Assembly (NCBI RefSeq): GCF_009017415.1
Contig: NC_092405.1
Span: 930,001-994,000, forward strand
Reading direction: 5' to 3'
DNA length: 64,000 nucleotides
Origin: Aspergillus flavus
Taxonomy: Eukaryota; Ascomycota; Eurotiomycetes; Eurotiales; Aspergillaceae
Every line of letters begins with the position of its first letter. The stretch's first letter is position 1. The position numbers and the translations under genes are program-made. The notes under the pieces were generated by a model that saw only the letters and a program-made list of their open reading frames with translations, had not been told where the DNA came from and did no database searches. Below, in pieces: positions 10,330 to 22,340 of the stretch.

Positions 10330-13066
10330 CTAAGGTCGCACGACTGTGAGAAGAAGCTTTGCATATGCAGCTGCAGTGGCCGAGGCGTAGTTCTGCCACA
10401 GGTCATTCTTGTGGCAGTCGGCGTAGTCGCAAATGCCACGGATTACGAGACAAGGGCATATATTCATGACACCGGCGGCCTCCATCTCAAAGCAAAGAAT
10501 ATTATACACAGAAGCGAGGTGGTCTCTCGCGGAAGCACTCTTCATCACCCGATTTCCTGACGCAATTAGCCCGTAATGGATATGTGGATGAGTGGCTCTT
10601 CGAGACACGTTTGATTGCTGTTCACCATCAGCATAGTGATGCTCACGAATACCATTGCGAGTAATGTGTACAGTCCCAGTGTCGAATATAGTATCTTTTT
10701 CCTCGTCGGGGCGTTTATAATCTGGTCGGGTGGCAATGATCTGGTCGACGTATCCTTGAAGCGGTGCTGGAGATAAATCGGGGTTTGAGATCAAGTGGCT
10801 TATCGCAGTAAGGAGAAATCGCGGAGGCCTTTGCAGGGAGCCCGTTGGATGGAATACCCCGTCCTCTCCCTGCTTTCCGAGATCGTATTGTATGACCCCC
10901 GGATGAGTTCCTGTGGGATGGCTCACTACCACATCCCCGAGTCGTAGATCATTCTGTTCTGTGGGTACACCTGCCCCTATACCCACCAGCAGACAAAATC
11001 GGATGGCAGGAAAGCTGCGACGCATATTGGCAATTGCATTTGCGGCAGAATTGGTGCCATACTCCCCTGAGGGCAAGCAGACTGCAACAATATCGTGCTG
11101 ACCCATACGGCCAAATGAATAATGATTGGAGTCCTCGGATGGAACCGGGATGCTCTCATGCGTGCAATCGAACAGGATACGCACGGCCAGGAGCTCTTTG
11201 TGCAAGGCACAAACTATCCCGATGGCGTAGCTCTCTGGAGTCAATAGACATCCGCAATTCTCACATCTCCTTTCCTGCTTTCTCCATTGCGGGCCAGGAT
11301 CGTCTTCCTTGACCCTTTTTGTCCGGGGTTCCAACGCCAAAAGTCCTCCTTGTCTGCATGCCGGTGACCCAAAGTCCTCGGACTTCATCATAGATTCATT
11401 CGAAGTCATATCATTGGCTGGTCGTTTGCGGTGGAGGGTAGAAGCTCGCGCTCTTGTAGTGTAGAGGGAGTCCAGGTAGTTCTGCAAAGGTTTCACAATG
11501 TTCCAGTACACAACACTGCGAACCATGCGCTCGTCTAGTTGAGTCTGGGGATAGATGTTCAGGCAATTGGCGATCACATCCAGAATAGGCTTTTCAACGC
11601 ATATTTCGCGTGAGTTAATTTCTTCACGGTTCAGTGCATTGAAGAGAGAGAGGTTTGAGTCCACACCATCCTCATCCTCTTCATCTTCAGGGTTAATGGT
11701 AATTTTCTTCCCGATTAATAGCTCCCACAACAATACACCAAGTTTCAAAATATACGGATGTCCTTCTCCCGAAAGCTTGAATGAGGCTCCAGTGGACATG
11801 TGGTCCAACGCTCGGGTAATGTAGGGTTTATTGGACAGTGCTCCTTGACCTAGCGGATCTGCCGCCTGCGCTATATATATGTCTTCCACGCCTAGCCCGT
11901 CATGCATCATGGGAGTTCCTAGCAGGCAAAGAATAGATCTGGCTACTGCGATAGCGAGATTGAGTTTATCCTTTTTCAGCAACCGTGTCGCAATTGCACC
12001 ACCCGAACCGTCTCCGCCACCATGAAGAAGCTCCCTCAACCGCAAGGTAGGAGCTATGGCATTGGACTCCATGCGGTCCTCAGTCGATGTGGACCCGTAT
12101 GTCCATGTCCCGTCTTTGCGGACGGATATTCGAAGTCTTGTTTTGTACTTCCAAGAGCGCTTCAAGACGGCACAGATATCGTCCGTATGTTCTCCAGTTT
12201 GTGGGCTGTACTTGCATGGGTCGTCTTTGCTCCATGAAACAATGTTCCACCGGGGTCGGTTCTTGTCACCGCACACAGACATGAGCATCTCAATCTCTGG
12301 CTGCGTAAACCCATTCAGAAGAACCAGAGCCGTATGACAAGCAGCCGTGCACAGATTCGACTGCTGGATCAAGAGGTCGGATACCGTTCTTGCAATGTTG
12401 GAGATAGCCTGAGCCTGGGAAAGTTCCACCGCACCTTCGTTATTCTCGCGTGACCCTGACTCATCCTGGGTGTAGAAAATCTGAGACTGAGACCAAGTAT
12501 CAGGTACTTGGGAGTGATACAAGCGCCTCATGATGGTATTGAATCTTTGTGCTTCGGTGTAGATCGGGCGCAGACGAGCTGCTGCGTCTCCAAATGAGAT
12601 CGCTTGACGGCACATACTAAGATCCGTACAGGTGCTCAAAGCGACAAGCTTGGGAAAGTCACGCGTTGATTCTGTGGATCCTCCTACAGGTATCTGGGTT
12701 ATCTCCCTGAGAACGGTTAGTGAGAAAGGATGCTACTCTACCTCGGCAACTGAGAAATGAATCCCTAACCAAGCTCTCGAACAATAACAAAATATCCTCG
12801 AGGGCCTCCGCCGCTTCGCCTACCTCTTCGTATGGCAGAGTCCTCTCGGCATCGGCAATAGTGAGAACGTCAGCCATTTCGTGAATCTCAAATCTGAGAA
12901 GAGTTACAGCATTCTTGAGAGCCTCAATCCTGCGGCCTTGCGAACTGCTCTTTGAGCATGAACCTACGAGTTCGATGGACGGGCGCGGAGGAAGAGCCCT
13001 GGTAATTATGGGCAAAACCTGGAGAAAGAGCTGGACGCTCTGGGATGATCTGTCAACAAGTCGCAT
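10330..13066 (-). CDS. DUF7580-like / nucleoside phosphorylase (PNP_UDP) fusion protein
   Basis: The 892-residue protein comes from two exons (13066-12742 and 12683-10330). The 58-bp intron with a CACTAAC branch motif is the only simple splice that joins the frames. An alpha-helical N-terminus (about 1-120) precedes a DUF7580-like, kinase-fold-like region (about 220-525) with RLLKKDKLNLAIAVARSILCL, YILKLGVLLWELLIG and a closing VVYWNIVKPLQNYLDSLY. A basic linker containing CENCGC leads to a PNP_UDP domain (about 593-892) showing AIGIVCALHKELLAV, LVGIGAGVP, LCFEMEAAG and RGICDYADCHK. PNP domains of this class are effector modules of fungal NLRs, cleaving or sensing nucleosides. Here no NACHT or NB-ARC domain lies between. 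It shares a 270-bp promoter with the divergent TPR gene. Nucleosidase activity is inferred from the conserved FEMEAAG motif. Confidence 0.85.
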
Positions 13067-13336
13067 TACACAAGCGTCGCAATCAGCTTTCCGATCACTG
13101 TCTTTTCATCTATCACTAAAAAGATTGGAATGCGGATGGACAGGTAGCAGTTGCAACAAGGTAAGTTAGACATTAACAGAGCCGGGGTCATCGTGGAGGC
13201 TCGGAGAGAGCGTGACTGGAGCTATTTATAGATATATGCGGGGAGTCAGCCAACTGTCACGTCAGCAAGTATTAGAAGAGAGATCCACGCGCGGCTATCA
13301 ACCGTACCTTCCTTCTACGAATTTTACTCTACCACC
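13067..13336. promoter_or_regulatory. Shared divergent promoter
   Basis: These 270 bp separate the start codons of the PNP fusion gene (minus) and the zinc-finger/TPR gene (plus). The compact head-to-head arrangement suggests co-expression. No clear TATA box was seen. Confidence 0.5.
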
Positions 13337-16300
13337 ATGGCCTCGACCCAAGATTCTACAATATTTGAAGCTGCATCTAGATGCTGGAATCACTTCAGTG
13401 AACTTTTGGACCTTCATAATAATGACACGGTCAAGCTTCAGCTGTTTGAGGAGTTGCGAGGACGTTTCAGCATATGGGGGTCCTACATTGGGGTCTTCGC
13501 GCCTCCGTTATCCTCACTAGATGCTCGTCTAGATCCACACCCTGATCTAAAAGATATGGTCCTTGAATTATTGGATATGGTCACGAGAAATATCCTGTGG
13601 GGTGATTGTCGTCTTCGTTGCTTAATTGTGGGATTTGATCTGACATGCGACTATAATGACAGCAGAGAAGGGATCGACGCAGACAACAGAGAAAGTCTTA
13701 TTAAATAATGGGAGCCCACCCAGCCCATCGATCGATGAGGAAGGAGTACACGCAATCGAGGCTGCCCTTGATAGGCTTTTAGTTCTGGCTGTGAGAATAC
13801 GACGTAGTTCGCGACGAGTAAATCACAACTCAAGCAATAATACAGGTGGCACAGCGCTTTTATTGTGCACCTCGTTAGTACAGCATCGATACCCTCACGC
13901 AAGCCGGAGTCTCTGTCAACAATTGGCTACATCGATCTGTGCTCGGGGATCGTTCCTACAGTACCTGCGAAAACATAACATGAAGCTTGCACAAGCTCGG
14001 ACTGTCTATGGTGACCAGGACCGGGAGTCTGCAATAGTCAATGCCGCACAGGGGGGCACGAATCTCCCAGGAACACTGGGAAACACCATATCACAAGCTG
14101 CAGCCAACCTGCGCCAGTCGTGCACTGTACCGTCTACTCTGTCTCCTTCGATGGCACTTCGCTTGAGAGCTGCACACAAGAAACCATCTGAGTCCATTAT
14201 CAGCAAAGGCTCGATAGTTCAGGACTCTCCAGTGGACATATTTCAGTACCTTCCCATGCCACGAGCACAAGGAACGCAGAAATACAAACAATGCTCCTTA
14301 TGTGACGAGCCTTTGGATCTTTCTACAATGACGGAGAGACTTTGGCGGTAAATCACCTCTAACTTGCTTGCACGGTCCACTTTTCCAAGCACCAGCTAAT
14401 TTTCCGATTCGACCTTTCTTAGAGCCCATGCTGATCGAGACCTTGAGCCCTATATTTGTATCTCAGAGGAATGCAGGGATCCTCTTCGCTTTTTCGCATA
14501 TCGGCGAGACTGGATGGATCATATGCAAAGTCGGCATACAATTTGGTGGTCAGAACATATTCACACCGAGAGATGGTTCTGCGACCTATCTCACAATGAT
14601 GTCGTGGAGTTTGAAAGTGCATCCCTTCTCCTCACGCACCTGGAATCGGAACATGCTGGCCGGCTCACAAAGTCTCAAATAAATGGAAGAGTGAGGCGAA
14701 ATAGAAGAATAGCAACGAGAAGTCCCTTCGTTTGCCCGTTGTGCGATTCTGTGCCCGTTGACATTAAAGAGCGTCTGAGTGAGAAGCCGTACACCTTGCT
14801 ATGGGAGCATATCTCCCAACACCTGTACTCACTTGCATTTCTTTCCTTATCCTACGTGGAATTGCACCACCAGGTTGAACGGGGAGAAGGGTCAACGGAT
14901 CTCTATGGAAGCAATACATCATCTGAAAGATCCGACCAGAGCGTTGTCACAGCAGATGAAGCCTTAAGGGGTCCGGGTATTGTAGGCGATGATACCCCAT
15001 GCACGGAAGATGATATAGACGGCACGGTGGCTGACAGTGGCGCAACACTCTTGAGAGAGCCTACGCATTTGTTAGAGGCGGAGGATTGGTCTTTTCTGCC
15101 CCTCAAAAATCTCCCAACGAATATTGAATTGCTAGCCGAAGGGCTCCTTGGAGTAGCACATCAGACGCTAGTAAGTGCATGCCCCTGCGTGAAGTAGGCA
15201 CCGAACAGTTGAAATTGGAGACTGAGACACATGTTCACCTTCAGGTTACTTGTGGTCGTTTTCACAACACAAATCATACGCATGAGACGAAGGATGGGAA
15301 ATGCGATCAATGCGAACAGGGCAAGCAGTTGAGTTTTTTCCTGAACCCATACATCGCCTGATAGAAGCCTAGCACCTTAACTAATATGACTAGCTGTCCT
15401 GAGACTACGCTTGCCGAATCCACATTGAGGGGTCAACCACCATGGACCGATTTACTTGCGATAATAGGTCAGCAGCTACTGACGCAAGTCAAGACACTAG
15501 GGCCGGTGGACAAAGACACCATCGTCACTAGGGCTAATCTTGCGACACTTCTTTGGTTCAACGGGAAATATAGAGAAGCCCATAGCTTGCAACGAGACGA
15601 ATTGGAGCTTTGCATGATGGAGTTTGGACAAGAGAATCCTTCTACGTTGACAAGTATCAATAACTTAGCATCCACACTATGGAGTATCGGAGAGTGGAGT
15701 GAGGCAGTCACCCAATTTAAACTAGCTGTGCAGTTGCGCACAGCTCTGCTGGGACCTGAGCATCCCTCTACCCTAACAAGCATGAGCAATTTGGCGGCGA
15801 CATATCAGAGTTTGGGACGGTGGCCGATAGCGAACGAAATCTACCTTAAGTTGTCCGACCTTGATGTGAGAGTCCTCGGCCCACATCATCCCTCCATTCT
15901 GATCCGTATGTCCAACTGGGCGGTGCTCCTCTGGGAGACGAGAAGGTTCAGAGAGGCGGAAGAGCTTGAGACCAGGGTCTTGGAAGCCCGCCGGACTACT
16001 TTAGGCCGAGAGCATCCTGATACACTGGTAAGCGTCAATAACTTGGCGTTGACTTTTCAGAGTCTAGGGAGGTGGCGAGACGCAGAGACCCTGGGTACAG
16101 AAGCAACGATTTCAGCGCAGAATCTTCTAGGCTCTGAACATCCGTTTACGCTGACTAGTATGGGAAATCTCGCTGCCACATTCCGGAACCAGAGCCGGCT
16201 AGATGAAGCTGCGTCTTTGGAGGTACAGATAATGGAGGTACAGAAGAAAGTTCTCGGAAATGAGCATCCAGATACGATTGCCACCAGATGGAATCTGGCT

Positions 16301-16546
16301 CATACCTTGCGGAAGCAACAGCAAACTAAGGAGGCCTTAGAGCTGCTAGAAAGCTGCTTGGAATCCCAGGCTCGACTTCTAGGTGAAGAACATCCTCACA
16401 CCATGGCCATGAGCAGGACCCTTAATAAGTGGAAGGTGAAAAGGGGTTCAGAGTCGGGAAAGGAATTCAAACATCACCGGCCAATTGCCGTTGCTAGGAA
16501 GGTAGCCAAGAAAAGGAAGTTATATGATTCAGGTACTGAAGACTAA
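13337..16546 (+). CDS. C2H2 zinc-finger region fused to NLR-type TPR repeats
   Basis: Five exons (13337-13601, 13663-14347, 14423-15170, 15245-15327, 15394-16546) give 977 residues. All four introns restore frame, and the last one (66 bp, TAACTAAT branch, TAG end) links the two halves. The N-terminus has the GRFSIWGSYIG...SSLDARL pattern seen in fungal C2H2 proteins often annotated as acuF-like. A cysteine/histidine-rich region follows: CSLCDEP, a YICISEECRDPLRFF block, HMQSRH, a WFCDLS segment, and VCPLCDSVP with HISQH. From about residue 600 come about seven 42-residue TPRs of the LGPEHPSTLTSMSNLA type found in fungal NLR sensors. The C-terminus has basic KKRK, a possible nuclear signal. 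A two-gene reading (stop at 15361, new ATG at 15386) is possible. It has no NTPase domain. Confidence 0.78.
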
Positions 16547-17471
16547 TTGGAAAGGTGTTGAAAGATTCATGGCTCGCTGCTTTGAATTGGTGGATGGCCT
16601 ATGGTGCAGTGGGTATCCTTCCAAGTAGTCAGATGTCTAGTGCTATTCAATAGAGCAGCGGCTGTCTGGGTAACTCATCACACTCCCAGGGCTGCCTAGA
16701 AAGGTAATTTGCTTTAGATGAACTACCGCTAGCTCAGTCTTTGCCTGGCCGTCTCAATTAAGGTCCTTTTCCAAATTAAGGTGTTGTCTCGCTCATATTG
16801 TCTATGTAATGCTTGGGTCCCTGGGCCAGGAAGCTTCTCTTGTACATTTTGCCTCTCAATGGTACATTCAAAGCCTCTAGCCTAGTAGCCAGGAGCCTGA
16901 ATGAGGTTTTGGAGCCTATAAACTGTCGCTCTGCCGATACATCTCATAGGGTGCGGGCAGCATCGCAGTGGAGGACTAATAATCAAGCTATCAATTGCAA
17001 CAACGCTCCCAGTTTATCCATACCCTGGCTTACATTACCCAATAAACCCCTAGCCTCAACCTTGATAATAACTGACCCTATCAATAGAAATTAATTTGTA
17101 TATAAAGTGTGGATATAATAAATATAAACTCAGTAATACACTGGATCGTCGACACAGTCATGATGTGTAAATTATATTTCTTGGCCCAATCGACAATGCT
17201 TTCTTATGTGCCGAATTGGAACGGAAGAAGGCGGAAATGCTAGAGCCCACGACCCACAAAAGTGGGTAAAGAAGAAAGGTCCGTTCTCATAACCGCGGGC
17301 CCAAGCGCATCTCTCTGAGACCTTTGATCTATTCTGACATTTCTCCACACGTAATATAAAGACCAATATCCTCGCTACAGGCTCCGCCTTACTGCTTTAA
17401 GCCCTCAAAAGTGTGAGTGTGCATCCTTGATATAATATGACTGCTGTTGCTGACCATGGAAGCAAACAAAA
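16547..17471. other. AT-rich intergenic region
   Basis: No supported gene. The open frame at 16813-17094 shows no family features; the stretch resembles decayed repetitive DNA but no terminal repeats were found. Confidence 0.45.
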
Positions 17472-18704
17472 ATGGATGAATCACTAGCTCCCTATATGCT
17501 GTGGACTGAGAAGGACCGTCTGTAAGCTCTCCACCCCGAGCTGTACTAGATCAAGCGGGAGTGAACTAACCTTCCTTAGCCCAGGTACGCCAGAAATTGC
17601 CCTCGAGCTTCAGGGCCCGGAAAGGCTGTGGCGGAAAACGCCCTACCTGTTTCACGTCACCTTACGTCGTATCGATGAAGACGCTAGACCATGCCTCTTT
17701 GCATGGACCCCGCATATTCAGGGGTTCACGGTTTCCGGCATGATTCTTCTGCACCATACTCCCGAGGGTTTGGAGAATGTTGAGCTTCCTGTAAGCAGAC
17801 TTCCACCGCTTGAGCCGTGGGTGAACAAGCAATCGTCCTTGATTGAACATGCTCCCGGTCGTGCCCAGCAGTGGGTGGATGTCTTCCCAGACCGCTATCT
17901 CTCCCTGTTGAAGTCCGGAGAGAGGTATACATTGCTCTGGCCCGGTGAAAAATACGCTACATGGGAATGGGGTGTAGCCAAAGATCGTGTCTATGACTAT
18001 ATTCCCACCCAAAACGCCAGCCTTGTCCTGCCAGGCAGCCCGGCCCTGACTTTCACTGTTGAAGAAGGAGAGCAACCATCATCTGTTTCTAAGACGCTGC
18101 CAATGGAGATCGCATCTCACACGTAAGAGTTTGTCCTACCTTAAATCTGATATACGCTGAGATTTATGCTAGAGAAGGTGCTCCAGTTCTGACTGCAAAA
18201 GTTGCATGCGCACCAACTGCTCCCTTGAGAGAAGGTAAGGTAACCACGACCGTCTATGTAACCTACCATTACGAGCCTTCTGGTCAGTCCAGACCAATCA
18301 CTCTTCAGATACAGAATCTTTTTTTCCCCAGCGTCTATGAATGGCGGGGTATCTGGGAAGATTGCTCCCCCGATCTCTATGGCTATGGGATATGGGATGA
18401 TCCCGATATACAGATCTCACCCGGCCAGCATAAGAATTTTGCCTGCCTTCACCCTGGGGAGACTTGGTCCTTCACTGGGAATTATGAATTATCCGAAGAA
18501 GTGCAGGTTGGTAGTTCACTGAGATGTCAGTTGGGAGAGACGAAGATCAACTGGTGGGACTGGGGAACTCGGGACGATCATCTGTCTACCAAAATAACCG
18601 TGCCATGTTGGATGGGGCCCGAAATTATAGAGCCGAGTGATAATGATGGACGACCGTTGCTCATAGTGCCGGCGTCAAATCCTGTTGATGTGCAACTTAT
18701 GTAG
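17472..18704 (+). CDS. Uncharacterised fungal protein
   Basis: The three exons 17472-17521, 17580-18122 and 18173-18704 join into a 374-residue protein. The first intron uses the TTCCTTAG acceptor with a GAACTAAC branch site; only that acceptor keeps the frame with LPGTPEIALELQGPERLWRK. I do not recognise the family. It has no signal peptide or membrane helix, and is rich in Trp and aromatic residues and in beta-strand-like segments (YLFHVTLRRID, FTVSGMILLHHT, WSFTGNYEL). It reads as two similar-sized beta-rich halves, each with charged loops and an ArgLeuTrp or GluTrpArgGly-type motif, so an immunoglobulin-like or lectin-like fold is possible but unproven. It probably acts in the cytosol. 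Confidence 0.7.
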
Positions 18705-19445
18705 CTTTGGGATGAATTATTAAATGATACTATAGCACTAAATATGTGTTAGAATTACACAACGGGGAACTGGACCGCCTAGCTAGGAAACAACCTGTCA
18801 CTCTCTGCTTTCAACTCTCCATGGCCTTCAATGCTATGCTGCCATCATTGGAGTTATTTCAGTATTGACGTAGGTCTACTGACGGCCAGGCGAGATGGAT
18901 GGTTACACCGAGTTAGCTTCGTCCCATTAAATATGCAATGGACCTGAACAATGTCCTTTGGTCGCTTCGACACCATTATTAATTTGTGCCATATCATTAT
19001 TTGCGCGTTTAGTGGCCTGTTGTGTCTTAATATACACAACAGCCTTTCCTAAATGGTATACCCTTTGAACAGGACTAATACCCACCCTAGTCATCATTAG
19101 CTCTGTTAGTGCTCCATGGGTTTTGAGGCCGCCGCTTGCGATCAACAAGTGCACGTAGTCCGTGGTGCATTATCGCATAACTCTAGATCGAGACCTAAAT
19201 TTCAATATGTACCAGATAATAAAGACAAAATAACTCTGATCTAAGTATTAAACCGGTATTGATTGTGTAAATAAAAGATATAAACCGTAACATTGAACGC
19301 ATAGTACTTCATGGGACATTTGTTCAAGCCTTGGTCTCATAGCCATCCTTCCACAGCAGTAAAACAATTCGAGTGTTTGAAAAGTAATGCCCTATTCCAT
19401 CTACGATGGCTCCAATCCCCTGGCTTCACGCTCTGTTCTCCTGGG
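18705..19445. other. Intergenic spacer
   Basis: AT-rich 3' flanks of two convergent genes. No coding, RNA or repeat feature supported. Confidence 0.5.
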
Positions 19446-20891
19446 TCAAGGTGAGTTAGCTCCTACAAATACAACTAAAACTGCAACATATGCTGCGACT
19501 GCAGCCAGCACCTCCTGTCCTCGTAGATTCTTTCCAAGGAAGGCCAGCCCTACAGCGAAAAGAATGGTAGCTACACTGGTGGTTGTGAGTGCAGTAGCCT
19601 GATCTTGATGTAAAACCATAATAAGCATGGGAGCGATTAGTGCGACACCGCCACACACCCCCATCAAGAGCCTCTCCAATAATTGCGACCACTGGACCTT
19701 CTGGCCATGTGCGTTCCGAGAAGGTCCAGGTAGGACAACTCTGTGATTTCTATGTCTCTCGTGGTCAGGAAGCTTCAACTAATGACGGCTCGGGATGAGA
19801 TTGTTGTCATTCATCAGGCAAAACCCTAGTATGTCGTTCGTGGTAACCAGAAAAGGGTCTTCCACTCTAGCTGCAGTCGACTGTATAAGCTTTTCCGTCA
19901 TATAGTCGCAATCCTGAACTGCAGCAGCTACATAACGTGTCAGAAGAATATTACTATCCACGAGTAAGATCGACATACTATACTTTCGCAATAATTCCCG
20001 AGCTGTTCCCATTGAGTCGAGTTTTATCTCTTGGGTGTGCACCGCATCTTGCACAACATCTACCAACTGTTTTTGCAAGTCATATAGTACCATCCTTTGA
20101 AGCGAGTTCAAGGCGATATTGTATGACAAGGGCTTTCCGGGCTGGCTACGTTGGTACACAGCTGATATTCCCGCAGCAGCTAAGCGATCATAGAAATTCA
20201 ACTCAGAGAGCTTAGACGTTTTAAATGCTTGCTGTCTTTCCTTAGGGTCCATCTCTGCAGTAAGGTGTGGTGCCAGTGAAAATGGACCCTTGGGCCCGTA
20301 CGGCAGCCGTGGAGAATATAGCCGAGAGTCTGGCTCGTCCTCGGAATTTCTGTTTTCAGTTATTTGATTCATGGTTGTTTTGCGCTCTCTACGCCCTTTA
20401 TGCTTTCTGTGCATGCTAGGCCCTTTGCGCCCTGTGCGTTAGTCTTTGACAGTTCTAGAAGCTGCATCATCGCATGGGGAGTGTTGACCTGCTGGGTCCG
20501 TAGCTTTGGGCTTATCTTCGTCGATCCTGGGGAGCTCGTTATCCGGTGGATTGTCTTCAGATGATTGACCGGTAATTTTAGGCTGCGGGTCGTTTGGCCC
20601 AGATTTAGGCCGCTCATCCTCGGATGAACTGTCGTTTCTTCTATTTTCGCTAGCTTGACTTCGAGTTCGACGGTTGAAGGGAGAAATTTTTGAAGGCGCT
20701 GTAACGCTAGGCAACTCAGATAGCTTGACCTCGCGTTCCGGGGGCGCAAATGTGGACGGAAACTCAGACTCACGCATTCTGAGTGCTTCCAGGTCAACAA
20801 TGCGAGGCATCATAACGAAGAAATCGCGAGCTTCTGAGAAGGGGAACCGGCAGGTTGATGACCGTGACTGAAGAATGTATGGAGAAACCAT
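19446..20891 (-). CDS. DUF6594-like membrane protein, in-frame TAG or unusual intron
   Basis: Exon 1 (20891-20489) encodes a hydrophilic, Ser/Pro/Glu-rich disordered N-terminus. A 57-bp intron with a GACTAAC branch leads to exon 2 (20431-19446). The middle NSLQRMVLYDLQKQLVDVVQDAV is a helical segment of DUF6594 type. The C-terminus has three membrane helices (LLMGVCGGVALIAPMLIMVL, SVATILFAVGLAFLG, VLAAVAAYVAVLVVFVG), as in DUF6594 proteins. A TAG at 19781-19779 interrupts the frame between NLIPSRH and LKLPDHERHR. Either the gene carries a nonsense mutation, or a 69-nt intron (19847-19779, weak donor GTTACC, acceptor CATTAG) is removed in frame. The function of the family is unknown. Confidence 0.65.
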
Positions 20892-22340
20892 TTACAAGAC
20901 TAAACTCCTCTATAATTAGTTAATAGCGGGTCAGGTGGCTATCACGATTCTGATTGATTCCAAAAAAGCAAACATTCTCAGCGCAGCTGAATAATAATAA
21001 TATGTATTTCTGACGCCGTTGAGACCAATTATACTCGGCCACGGAAGACCAGTTTGTGAGTAATGCATTACGGGCTGCAGGATGGTGCGCGGCGGGGACA
21101 GTGTCAACCTTGAGTGTTGGTGCATGGCCAGGATACAGTCTCCTCGACAAAATTCATTTCGCCGAGAAATAGGTTTAAGATGTCCAGAGACCGTTGTTAA
21201 ATCTTCAGATTTTCGTCAGAGAGTATATATGATTGCCTCTAACTGTATGAGCTCCTCTTCAATCTCGATACAGGGTGCGATCTTACCCAGCCATCTACGG
21301 GAGCGCCTCCGCTGTCACCACATTTCCTCTGCTTTGAGCAGGCTAGACGGGTCTAGACCACTGTCAATAGAAATGATCCCGAAGCATATGCGGAATACGG
21401 ATGAGATAATTCCACCTTCTTCGTGATTACTAATAAGTTGCATAAACGAGCATACACTGGACTTTCCTAATCGAGTCATATTATGACCACGTTCCATTGT
21501 CCGAGCCCTAACAACCACTCTGTCGCTATGTGACATCTCACTAGCTCTTCATTGACAAATGATGTTAAACTACGCACTACCATATGTCACTTATCTCATG
21601 GATTCATATATCACAATCTACGGTGTTCAAGTTAGTACTATAGCGAATGGCGCGCTGTTCTTTTATTTGGAAGTTGAGAAACTATTATTATCGCAGCCGG
21701 CCCCACCCGTCTGAATCCAGTTGAGTTCGCCAATCTTGCATACTGTGGAGTCTGAGGATCTATGATACAATCCGCAGCAGGTCATTAACTACATCATAAA
21801 TAGCTGACATTACTAGCTATAGTAAACTTAATCTCTCTGTCCTAGTAACCATTCATACCAATCTCCAACTTTTTAGCAACATTCAAGCAACCCCAAACCC
21901 TAATAGCTATCAGTACATGATCACACCCACCGTGCTGGAAGCCCGCTGCAGGCACTTGCTAGGAACATTAGAATTAGGCTTGGTTGATGTAGCAGACTTT
22001 CGTAACCATACATTATTGAATGAGTGACAGCTAGAGTAGTCCGCGAGTCGGTTCCAGGTTCGAAATATAGGACCCGCCCTCAACCCGATTAAAAGGGCTG
22101 TTTATATATTCAAACGAGAAAGATATAGTATTTCTTACAGTAATACAATTACTATATTCTTTCTCAAAAGCTTCTACCATTAATTTCTTAGCGGTATAAA
22201 AGGAGATTTCTAAGTTGCTTATCAGTGAGTAGTCCATATAAATAGAGTAAGAACTCAGTATACTACGACCGTGGATTTGGTTGCCCAAGAGGCCCCTAAA
22301 CTTATATCCCCTGTCAATATATATACATCTTTACATGTGC
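20892..22340. other. Spacer with an unresolved minus-strand coding-like stretch
   Basis: Minus-strand translation of about 21536-21315 (DPSSLLKAEEMW) continues beyond a stop as RRSRRWLGKIAPCIEIEEELIQLE, which looks like real but broken protein. I cannot name the family. The remainder to 22340 is AT-rich with nothing recognised. Confidence 0.4.

Noticed and set aside
20369..20800. Alternative frame over the DUF6594-like N-terminus
   Set aside because: The other frame joins exon 2 through a clean intron with a GACTAAC branch; this one does not.
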